Source: an uncultured Bacilli bacterium | GTDB lineage: Bacteria > Bacillota_I > Bacilli_A > RF39 > UBA660 | DNA: 42,383 bases | Assembly: GCA_934086485.1 (NCBI GenBank) | Contig: CAKOIF010000010.1 | Span: 1 to 42,383, forward strand | Direction of reading: 5' to 3' | In this document: positions 1 to 6,366 of the stretch, in pieces | Layout of the letters: each line of letters opens with the position of its first letter | Numbering within the stretch: the stretch's first letter is position 1 | Notes under the pieces: generated by a model | Seen by the model: the letters and a program-made list of their open reading frames with translations, nothing else | Databases searched by the model: none | What the model was told of the DNA's origin: nothing | Made by a program: the position numbers and the translations under genes

Positions 1-250
1 GCGTTCACAACTGTTCATATGCGTTCACAACTGTTCATATGCGTTCACAACTGTTCATATGCGTTCACAACTGTTCATATGCGTTCACAACTGTTCAGAG
101 CTGTTCACAAGAGTTCAGAACTGTTCACAAGAGTTCAGAGCTGTTCACAGGAGTTCAGAGCTGTTCACAGGAGTTCAGAGCTGTTCACAGGAGTTCAGAG
201 CTGTTCACAAGAGTTCAGAGCTGTTCACAAGAGTTCATATGCGTTCACAA
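1..250. repeat. 25 tandem decamers with invariant GTTCA core
   Basis: Twenty-five consecutive 10-bp units, each with GTTCA at unit positions 3-7. Outer units alternate GCGTTCACAA and CTGTTCATAT; inner units alternate CTGTTCACAR and GAGTTCAGAG, giving a 20-bp higher-order period. The array begins at base 1, so it may continue upstream. Because 10 is not a multiple of 3, all three plus-strand frames stay open and encode the same kind of 10-residue repeat. The minus strand has TGA every 10 bp in every frame. No ribosome binding site precedes any start, so I read this as a minisatellite, not a gene. Function unknown. Confidence 0.95.
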
Positions 251-295
251 TATATGTATAATATAATATATACTATAAAATAAAATCTCGATTAG

Positions 296-324
296 TTGAT
301 ATTTTTACACAAATGTAGTATATT
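296..324 (+). promoter_or_regulatory. Sigma-A-type promoter of the type III antitoxin RNA
   Basis: TTGATA (296-301), a 17-bp spacer and TATATT (319-324). Transcription would start near 331, at a small hairpin (GCACT, GAAA loop, AGTGT), and run into the four structured repeats. Confidence 0.7.
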
Positions 325-330
325 TAAATT

Positions 331-583
331 GCACTGAAAAGTGTAAAGATGTTTAGCCGCTTATGGATGGTGCGGCTTATAAATGATTCCAATCGCGAAA
401 TGTTAGTCGCTTCCGAGTGGTGCGAGTTATAAATGATCTCGGTCGAAAATGTTTTTCACTTCTGGATGGTGCGAGTAATAAATGATTCCAGGCGACAATG
501 TTTTTCGCTTCCAGGTGGTGCGACTAATAAATGATCCTGGTTGAAAATATTAGATAACTTCATCACAAGATGAGGTTTTCTTT
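331..583 (+). ncRNA. CptI-like type III antitoxin RNA: four tandem structured repeats
   Basis: Four contiguous units (349-399, 400-448, 449-497, 498-546) with a 49-51 nt period and no spacers. Each has conserved GGTGGTGCGR-type and TAATAAATGAT segments. A stem covaries between units: TGGA/TCCA (364-367 with 388-391), CCGAG/CTCGG (413-417 with 438-442), CTGGA/TCCAG (462-466 with 487-491), CCAGG/CCTGG (511-515 with 536-540). A second stem (GCCGC/GCGGC in unit 1, TCGC/GCGA in units 2 and 4; weaker in unit 3) crosses it, which makes an H-type pseudoknot, the known fold of ToxI/CptI antitoxins. Promoter, terminator and the adjoining CptN-like gene fit a type III toxin-antitoxin operon, in which the toxin RNase cuts the array into units that then inhibit it. 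The family is known; this assignment is inference from sequence. Confidence 0.82.
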
Positions 584-588
584 TACTT
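556..588 (+). terminator. Terminator between antitoxin array and toxin gene
   Basis: AACTTCATC (556-564), loop ACAA, GATGAGGTT (569-577): 9 bp with one G-T, followed by a T-rich tract. Type III loci typically have such an attenuating terminator here, so that antitoxin RNA exceeds toxin mRNA. Confidence 0.8.
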
Positions 589-604
589 TCTTTTATGAGT
601 AGAG

Positions 605-874
605 ATGACACGCAAGAAAATTAAAACGGGTTATTTATATTATTTAAAAGATGAGTATTCTGCGATACTTCTTCAAAATATGTTTCCTATTTTAGAAAAG
701 TATATAGATCGCGTTCATACTGTAAATGGTGTTCCATTAAATGTCCCAACAGATTTACAAAATGAAATAAAAAGCTTATTTAAGAATATGATAGGTTTAA
801 AGCAAAGAGGAACTAATTTATTTTTTACTGATATTGATAAAATAAAAGAAAAAATGTTAAAGGAACTAAAATAG
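605..874 (+). CDS. CptN/ToxN-type type III toxin, internally deleted remnant
   Basis: 89 residues. The start (KIKTGYLYYLKDEY) matches the N-terminus of CptIN-family toxins, and the rest (LLQNMFPILEKYI, then a charged C-terminus ending DIDKIKEKMLKELK) matches their C-terminal third. Full-length members, as I recall them, are about 150-170 residues; the central part with the basic and Ser/Thr active-site residues of the RNase is missing here, with reading frame kept. These toxins are endoribonucleases held inactive by their antitoxin RNA pseudoknots. This copy is probably inactive, while its antitoxin array looks intact. The ribosome binding site is weak (GAGTAGAG). A 3-for-3 deletion or a window assembly error would look alike. 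Confidence 0.72.
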   Translation: MTRKKIKTGYLYYLKDEYSAILLQNMFPILEKYIDRVHTVNGVPLNVPTDLQNEIKSLFKNMIGLKQRGTNLFFTDIDKIKEKMLKELK

Positions 875-950
875 TATATTAAAGTTAAATTTTATTTTTA
901 ATCTAACTATTTTATTCATTTAACTATTAAAATTTAAATTTTTATAAATT

Positions 951-975
951 AACTACTTGGAAAAGTAGTTTTATT
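951..975 (+). terminator. Terminator after the type III toxin gene
   Basis: AACTACTT (951-958), loop GGAA, AAGTAGTT (963-970), then TTATT. An 8-bp perfect stem. Confidence 0.65.
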
Positions 976-985
976 ATGGTATGAT
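957..985 (+). promoter_or_regulatory. Candidate promoter of the exported-protein pair
   Basis: TTGGAA (957-962), 17-bp spacer, TATGAT (980-985), 28 bp before the next start codon. It overlaps the terminator hairpin. Confidence 0.5.
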
Positions 986-1013
986 AAATTAGTAAAGATA
1001 GGAAAGTTAAGAT

Positions 1014-2726
1014 ATGAATAAAATAGATAATAAAAAGAAACTTATTATATTTTCAATAGTAATAACATTGGTACTAGCTATAGCAATATCTTTTGGATAT
1101 TTGGGATTATTTGATATAAATTTAAATAATAAAATGAATGTAAATATATATGCAAATAAAATAGATAATGCAGTACTAGATACTACAAAAACAGATTTTT
1201 CTTTAACAGTGGATCCCTATAATATGACTGAAGATAATTCAGGAACATATATTGCTACCAATACTGGTGTATTAAATGTAACACTTGATGCTAATAGTAA
1301 TGATGTAGGTATAACTTGTACTTATGATATTGTGTTTACTTATACATCTTCAGATAAATATACTACTAAAACAGCGGGTACTTTTAAAGAATTTACATTA
1401 CAAGTTGTGGGACCTGAAGTAGGTAAAAATGAATTTATGAGTGAGGATGATTTTCCATCTGCAAATATGACAGTAGTTAGTAATGCAAAAATATCAAATT
1501 CTAAAAAAGGTAATCCTTCAATACATAACTGGACTATTAATTCAAGATTTTATAATTTAGCATTTGATCAATCTGATTTAATAAATAAAACTTATAAAGG
1601 TACATTTAAAGTAGACAATGTTAATTGTTATCAAACAGAACCAATTAATCAAATTAATATAAATGTAACTGATATTCCATATAAAAATCTTAATAGTAGT
1701 TATTCATTATCAAGTTTAAGTGGTATTTCTTCTTCTAATATAGAATGGAATAATATTAATAGAATGATATCAATTAAAAATGGAGTTGATGATGGCGGTA
1801 GTGCAACTCTTACTAAAACTACAAATACTACAGGCACACTTTTATCAAGTGTTATAACAGCAGGTGAAGGTACTTCAGGAGATGGAGTAATAACAAAAGT
1901 AACAGATAATAATACCGAGCAATATAGATATCAAGGTAATAATCCAAATAACTATGTATCCTTTAATAATCAGTTATGGAGAATAATAGGTTATGTACCA
2001 GTTTGTTTAGAGGTAAATCCTATAACAGAAGATACCACTATTAATGGCGTAGAATTTAAACAAGGTGAAGCTCAGTGTACTAAATGGGAAAATAGAGTAA
2101 AAATTATTAAAGCAGACCCAATCGGAGCATTTGCTTATAATAAGTCAGCTTATAGTTCATCAAATCCTATAGTATGGATTGGAAGTACAGTTCAAGGCCT
2201 TTTAAATACTTGTTATTTAGGTAAAAAAGATGGTTGTTCTAAATACTGTTATGCACATTCAACTACTCAGGGTGTATGTAATTATTCACAAAATGGTATT
2301 AATGAAAATGATAGTTATGGTAATATGATAGAAGGTGTTTATTATAATATTGGAATATTAAGTAGTTATAGTTCATCAAGCACAGTATATGCAAACGAAG
2401 TTAAAAAACAAGTTTCAGAAAATACTTTAATAGGTTTAATGTATGCAAGTGATTTTGGTTATGCTATAAGTGACTATACTGGAAATTTAGATTCTTTAAA
2501 TGCAAACAGCAAGATGATTAACAATTGGTTATTTACACAAAGTTATGATTGGACAATGACTGCTTATGATTCTTTATACCCTATTTATACCTATTCTGTT
2601 GGTGGACTTGTATCAAAGAATGCTCTTAGTGGTTATTCAGTTAGGCCAGTCTTATATCTACAATCTAATGTTAACAAACTCTCTGGTGATGGAACAGCGG
2701 CTAGTCCATACACTTTGGGAATGTAA
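1014..2726 (+). CDS. Large exported protein, TasA-like N-terminal region plus C-terminal variable-type module
   Basis: 570 residues. A hydrophobic N-terminal segment (about residues 9-30, ending ISFGYLG) is followed by a beta-rich region like those of the proteins at 22073 and 34865, so it is probably a surface or fibre protein. Its signal departs from the ASFAYF pattern of those two. The C-terminal half starts at YRYQGNNPNNYVSFNNQLWRI, has several cysteines, and ends with VRPVLYLQSNV plus a GDGTAASPYTLGM tail. That is the same module as in the proteins at 2782, 22073 and 28429. The segment before VRPVLYL differs most from its paralogue at 2782. RBS AGGAAAG. Precise function unknown. Confidence 0.75.
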   Translation: MNKIDNKKKLIIFSIVITLVLAIAISFGYLGLFDINLNNKMNVNIYANKIDNAVLDTTKTDFSLTVDPYNMTEDNSGTYIATNTGVLNVTLDANSNDVGITCTYDIVFTYTSSDKYTTKTAGTFKEFTLQVVGPEVGKNEFMSEDDFPSANMTVVSNAKISNSKKGNPSIHNWTINSRFYNLAFDQSDLINKTYKGTFKVDNVNCYQTEPINQININVTDIPYKNLNSSYSLSSLSGISSSNIEWNNINRMISIKNGVDDGGSATLTKTTNTTGTLLSSVITAGEGTSGDGVITKVTDNNTEQYRYQGNNPNNYVSFNNQLWRIIGYVPVCLEVNPITEDTTINGVEFKQGEAQCTKWENRVKIIKADPIGAFAYNKSAYSSSNPIVWIGSTVQGLLNTCYLGKKDGCSKYCYAHSTTQGVCNYSQNGINENDSYGNMIEGVYYNIGILSSYSSSSTVYANEVKKQVSENTLIGLMYASDFGYAISDYTGNLDSLNANSKMINNWLFTQSYDWTMTAYDSLYPIYTYSVGGLVSKNALSGYSVRPVLYLQSNVNKLSGDGTAASPYTLGM

Positions 2727-2739
2727 CATAATAAATTGT

Positions 2740-2764
2740 GCTTCGCATTGTGAAGCTGTTTTTG
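2740..2764 (+). terminator. Weak terminator-like hairpin between paralogous genes
   Basis: GCTTC (2740-2744), 7-nt loop, GAAGC (2752-2756), then TG and five Ts. It has the same stem as the stronger terminator after the second gene, so it looks like a duplicated, weakened copy. It may only attenuate transcription into the gene at 2782. Confidence 0.45.
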
Positions 2765-2781
2765 AAAATGGAGGTTATTAA

Positions 2782-3921
2782 ATGAAAAATAATAAGAAGA
2801 TTGTTATATGTATATCATTAATTGTTATAATAATATGTACTTTATTAGTAATTAGTAATAAGCCTGAGAAGACATTTGGTTATAATGGAAGTACAATTGC
2901 ATTACTTGTAAATGGTAAAGTATCCAATACATTTCCTAGTAGAGGATTATATCAAATAGATATAACCTGTGATAATGCTGATGGAGTGTGGGATGTAGAT
3001 AACTGGAAGCTAGATATTAAAAATATTACGGGAAATGTAAGTTGCAATGTATCATTTGCAAGTAGTCCTAAACTTCTTTCTAATATAGTAAATACAACAA
3101 GCACTTCTGGAGAAGTAAGTGGAAATGGTTTTATATATAAACCTGATGAAAATGGCGTTAGATATAAAGGTAATAATCCAAATAATTATATTTGGTATAA
3201 TGGAGAGCTTTATAGAATAATTGGTAAAACACCAGTTTGTACAGCAGTAAATACTGATGGTACTTGTTCTACTTGGAATAATAATGGACTTGTTAAAATA
3301 ATTAGAAATGATTCAATTGGAGGACTTGTTTATAATGCAAATACAACATCTAGTTCAACTTGGGTTGGCAGTACAATTCAAAAAAATCTAAATGAATGCT
3401 TTCTAGGCCAAATTAATAGTAGAAATAATACTAATTGTGCAGCGTATTGTTATTCATATTATAGTAGTACAAGTAAACCAGTTGCAAAATGTGATTATAC
3501 GCAAAATGGTATAGCCTCAAGTGGGGATTATTACAATATGATATATGATGGTGTGTACTGGAATGTTGGTGCTTCTGGTTCGAGGTTAACTTCAGGAACA
3601 ACCCAATATGCAAAAGAAAAAAATAGTCTAACAAGTGAGACTTTGAAGATAGGACTAATGTATGCAAGTGATTATGGCTATGCAATGAATAGTACTAGTG
3701 ATTATAAAAATAATTGGTTATTTACAAAAGGTTATGAATGGACAATGACAGCATATAATGTTGCAATTCCTATTTGTGTTAATCTATCTGGTGGACTTAC
3801 CTCCACTGCTACTTCTTTTGGCTATGCAATTAGACCTGTTTTATATCTTAAATCTAATGTATATGTTATATCAGGAGATGGTTCTGAGGGTAATCCATAT
3901 AAAATAATGTTAGGCAATTAA
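2782..3921 (+). CDS. Exported protein with C-terminal variable-type module, short N-terminus
   Basis: 379 residues, with an N-terminal membrane segment (about residues 5-24). It lacks the long TasA-like domain of the upstream paralogue and goes quickly into the shared module (VRYKGNNPNNYIWYNGELYRI, cysteine-containing middle, LMYASDYGYAM, WTMTAYN, AIRPVLYLKSNV, GDGSEGNPYKI). Its RBS (GGAGG) is strong and lies 8 bp upstream. It sits 55 bp after its paralogue and probably arose by tandem duplication with loss or replacement of the N-terminal domain. Probably membrane-anchored on the outside of the cell; substrate or ligand unknown. Confidence 0.75.
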   Translation: MKNNKKIVICISLIVIIICTLLVISNKPEKTFGYNGSTIALLVNGKVSNTFPSRGLYQIDITCDNADGVWDVDNWKLDIKNITGNVSCNVSFASSPKLLSNIVNTTSTSGEVSGNGFIYKPDENGVRYKGNNPNNYIWYNGELYRIIGKTPVCTAVNTDGTCSTWNNNGLVKIIRNDSIGGLVYNANTTSSSTWVGSTIQKNLNECFLGQINSRNNTNCAAYCYSYYSSTSKPVAKCDYTQNGIASSGDYYNMIYDGVYWNVGASGSRLTSGTTQYAKEKNSLTSETLKIGLMYASDYGYAMNSTSDYKNNWLFTKGYEWTMTAYNVAIPICVNLSGGLTSTATSFGYAIRPVLYLKSNVYVISGDGSEGNPYKIMLGN

Positions 3922-3922
3922 A

Positions 3923-3958
3923 AAAAATCGTGCTTCGCTATGTGAAGCCGATTTTTCT
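3923..3958 (+). terminator. Strong terminator of the 1014-3921 gene pair
   Basis: AAAAATCG (3923-3930) with GCTTC (3932-3936) pairs with GAAGC (3944-3948) and CGATTTTT (3949-3956). A 13-bp stem with one bulged T, then CTTTTT. Confidence 0.85.
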
Positions 3959-3960
3959 TT

Positions 3961-4066
3961 TTAATGCCATTAGCATTAAAAAAATCGTAAACCCAATACG
4001 ATTTTGTTGCCTTTTCTCAAATTATCGCTAATTTATCAAAAAGAGGATTTGTTGTCTTCCGACAAC
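3961..4066. other. Three further consecutive hairpins
   Basis: Three perfect inverted repeats follow the terminator: TTAATGC/GCATTAA (3961-3967, 3973-3979), AAAATCGT/ACGATTTT (3981-3988, 3998-4005) and GTTGTC/GACAAC around TTCC (4051-4056, 4061-4066). The rest of 3922-4130 is featureless AT-rich DNA. Role unknown: stacked terminators, a structured 3' end, or remnants of duplicated terminators. Confidence 0.5.
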
Positions 4067-4130
4067 TATTAAATTATATTATAATTTTTTTTGTTTGTAA
4101 ATAGTTTTTTATAAATTTTTTATTTTTTTA

Positions 4131-4159
4131 TAGACATATCAAATAAATAATGATAAAAT
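4131..4159 (+). promoter_or_regulatory. Promoter of the rimP-nusA-infB operon
   Basis: TAGACA (4131-4136), 17-bp spacer, TAAAAT (4154-4159). Transcription from about 4166 would include the rimP leader hairpin. Confidence 0.6.
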
Positions 4160-4173
4160 AAGTTTGACATTTG

Positions 4174-4200
4174 AAGTGGGCCTGCAATCCCACTTTTATT
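4174..4200 (+). promoter_or_regulatory. rimP leader hairpin
   Basis: AAGTGGG (4174-4180), 8-nt loop, CCCACTT (4189-4195), then TTATT. A GTGGG/CCCAC hairpin ahead of rimP is a known Firmicutes leader element (rimP leader) and could act as an attenuator of the operon. Confidence 0.65.
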
Positions 4201-4218
4201 AATAAGAGGGTGATATAT

Positions 4219-4467
4219 TTGGATTTTAGTAAATTAACTGAAAAAATTAATATTGCAATTAAGGATATGGATATATTTGTAGATAGTATATCTTATAAAA
4301 AGAAAGGAAAATATTCCTTTTTAGAGGTTATCCTAGATAAGGTTGGAGGAATTGATATTGATGAGATAGTTACTGCTACTCATATAATTAATCCAATAGT
4401 GGATAAATACTGTGATATTGATGATAGCTATATTTTAGATATATCTAGTAAGGAAAGAGGTAATTAA
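4219..4467 (+). CDS. rimP: RimP-like ribosome maturation factor, N-terminal domain only
   Basis: About 82 residues from a TTG start at 4219, placed by the AGAGGG box 8 bp upstream; an ATG reading from 4171 would run through the leader hairpin. It matches the RimP N-terminal domain (FVDSISYKKKGKYSFLEVILD, GGIDIDEIVTATHIINP, ending YILDISSKERGN). Typical RimP is about 150 residues and continues after the V-S-S-P-G region into an SH3-like C-terminal domain, absent here. RimP assists 30S maturation. First gene of the operon, 2 bp before nusA. Identification is firm from motif and position; whether the short form works is open. Confidence 0.8.
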   Translation: MDFSKLTEKINIAIKDMDIFVDSISYKKKGKYSFLEVILDKVGGIDIDEIVTATHIINPIVDKYCDIDDSYILDISSKERGN

Positions 4468-4469
4468 AA

Positions 4470-5582
4470 ATGAATGCAAATGAATTAATTAAAGCTGTTA
4501 AATTAGTGGCAAAAGAAAAAAATATTAGTGAGGATGTTATTTTTGAGGGATTAACACTTGCTCTTACAACTGCATATAAAAAGAATTTTAATTCTAAAAC
4601 TAATGTAATTGTAAGAATTGATAGAGAAAGTGGCGATATAAAAGTATATTCTTATTTAGTAGTAGTACCAGAAATTGATTATGGAGTTGAAACAGAAGAT
4701 GAAGAAGGTAATATCGTAACAACACCACCGGAGATAAATATTGATGCGCAAATACTTTTAGAGGATGCAATTAAAATAGATCCTAATGCTAAAGTAGGAG
4801 ATACTATTGAAAAAGAAGTTACTCCAAAAGATTTTGGAAGAGTTGCTGCAGGAACTGCTAAACAAGTATTAACACAAAAAATTAGAGAAGCTGAAAAAGA
4901 AAGTGTAATAAATGAGTTTAGTGATAAAGAAGGCGAAGTAATGATTGGTATGGTTGCTATGGAAGACCAAAAAAATTATTATATTGATCTTGGTAGAACT
5001 CGTGGTATGCTTCCTAAAAGTGAAATTATACCTGATGAAAAAATTGTTATGGGTTCAAATATAAAAGTATATTTAACTAAAGTTACTTTAGGAGCTAAAG
5101 GACCAGTTATTATGCTTTCTAGAAAACATTATGGTTTTGTTCGAAGATTATTTGAACAAGAAATTCCAGAGATTATTAATGGAACAATTGATATATATCA
5201 AGTAGTAAGAGAACCTGGTATAAGATGTAAAGTTGCTCTTATATCTAATAATCCAAAAGTTGATGCAATTGGTTCTTGTATAGGAGAAAAAGGTAGTAGA
5301 ATAGCAGGTATTTTAAAAGAACTTGGTAATGAAAAAATAGATTTAGTATTATATGATGAAGATCCAGCTGTATTTATTAAAAATGCTATTGTTCCGGCAA
5401 AAGATGCTATTGTTAATATTTTAGATGAAAAAGAAAGAAAAGCTTTAGTAGTGGTACCTGATGATGAATTTAGTAAAGCAATTGGTAAAAAAGGAAGTAA
5501 TATTAGACTTGCGTCAAGACTTACTAAATACTATTTAGAAATTAAAACAATGAAAGAAATTACTGAGGAAGGTAATAGATAA
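4470..5582 (+). CDS. nusA: Transcription termination/antitermination factor NusA
   Basis: 370 residues, the usual short Firmicutes length. N-terminal RNA-polymerase-binding domain (residues 1-130), S1 domain (about 135-200, GEVMIGMVAMEDQKNYYIDLG), then two KH domains with their GxxG loops (IGEKGSRI near 270, IGKKGSNIRLASRL near 335). NusA binds RNA polymerase and nascent RNA and modulates pausing, termination and rRNA antitermination. The stop codon overlaps the ylxR start (TAATG), so the two are translationally coupled. Confidence 0.97.
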   Translation: MNANELIKAVKLVAKEKNISEDVIFEGLTLALTTAYKKNFNSKTNVIVRIDRESGDIKVYSYLVVVPEIDYGVETEDEEGNIVTTPPEINIDAQILLEDAIKIDPNAKVGDTIEKEVTPKDFGRVAAGTAKQVLTQKIREAEKESVINEFSDKEGEVMIGMVAMEDQKNYYIDLGRTRGMLPKSEIIPDEKIVMGSNIKVYLTKVTLGAKGPVIMLSRKHYGFVRRLFEQEIPEIINGTIDIYQVVREPGIRCKVALISNNPKVDAIGSCIGEKGSRIAGILKELGNEKIDLVLYDEDPAVFIKNAIVPAKDAIVNILDEKERKALVVVPDDEFSKAIGKKGSNIRLASRLTKYYLEIKTMKEITEEGNR

Positions 5583-5845
5583 TGAAAAAAGTTCCTTTAA
5601 GAACTTGCGTTGTATCACATGAAAAATGTGAGAAAAAAGATTTATTAAGAGTAGTAAGAACTCCTTTAGGAGAGGTGGTATATGATAGTACTGGTAAACT
5701 TAATGGAAAAGGTGCATACTTAAAAAAATCTATTGAAGTAATAAATAAAGCAAAAAAGACTAAAATATTAGAGAAAGCTTTAGGGGTAAGCATTAGTGAT
5801 GAAGTATATGATAATTTAGAAAGGATTATTAATGAGACCAACTAA
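5582..5845 (+). CDS. ylxR: YlxR/RnpM family RNA-binding protein
   Basis: 87 residues of the YlxR (DUF448) family: LRTCVVSHEKCEKKDLLRVVRTPLGEV near the start and GKGAYLKKSIEVI in the middle. The family sits between nusA and infB in Firmicutes; the member RnpM has been reported to bind and modulate RNase P. It overlaps nusA by one base and the deaminase gene by 14 bp. The L7Ae-like YlxQ gene that normally follows is absent. Confidence 0.93.
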   Translation: MKKVPLRTCVVSHEKCEKKDLLRVVRTPLGEVVYDSTGKLNGKGAYLKKSIEVINKAKKTKILEKALGVSISDEVYDNLERIINETN

Positions 5846-6338
5846 AGAAGAATATTATATGGCTATTTCCCAGCTTGCTTCCTTAAGAAGTACTTGTTTA
5901 TCAAGAAAAGTTGGAGCAGTCATTGTTAAAGATGATAATCCAATTAGTTTTGGGTTTAATGGACCAGCAAGAGGTGTAGAACATTGTGAAGATTTAGGTG
6001 GATGTAGAAGAAGAGCAATGGCTGATTATGCATCTGGTAAATATTTGGAACTATGTCCTGCTTCTCACGCTGAACAAAATGCAATTGCTTTTGCTGCAAG
6101 ACACGGAATATCTACAGTAGGAGCAACAATTTATGTAAATACTTTTCCTTGTAAGGACTGTATGAATTCTATTATTAATAGTGGAATAACCAAGGTTGTA
6201 TATAATAGTGAATATGATGCAAATCTTTCTAAATCAATTGCAAGTAATGCAAATATTGAAATTATTAAATATGAAGGTAGAGATTTAGAAACACTATTAT
6301 ATGATTTTGGATATATAGAAAAGGGAAAAAGTAGATAA
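5832..6338 (+). CDS. Deoxycytidylate (dCMP) deaminase family protein
   Basis: 168 residues with the zinc-dependent cytidine/deoxycytidylate deaminase motifs: HAE (SHAEQNAIAFAARHG, zinc His and catalytic Glu) and PCKDC (two zinc Cys). The extra N-terminal Cys/His-containing segment (GVEHCEDLGGC) is typical of the ComEB/dCMP deaminase group. dCMP deaminase makes dUMP for thymidylate synthesis. Its place between ylxR and infB, in the slot of ylxQ, with a 14-bp overlap, is unusual and implies co-transcription with translation factors. Confidence 0.9.
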   Translation: MRPTKEEYYMAISQLASLRSTCLSRKVGAVIVKDDNPISFGFNGPARGVEHCEDLGGCRRRAMADYASGKYLELCPASHAEQNAIAFAARHGISTVGATIYVNTFPCKDCMNSIINSGITKVVYNSEYDANLSKSIASNANIEIIKYEGRDLETLLYDFGYIEKGKSR

Positions 6339-6366
6339 AAAATTAAATTAAGAAAGGATGGTTTTT

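Noticed and set aside
19..283. Three overlapping repeat-encoded ORFs of 74-80 codons
   Set aside because: All arise because a 10-bp repeat without stop triplets opens every plus frame; no ribosome binding site or unique protein sequence.
349..546. CRISPR array or integron attC sites
   Set aside because: Units are contiguous with no unique spacers, have covarying RNA stems, and are bounded by a promoter and terminator next to a CptN-like gene.
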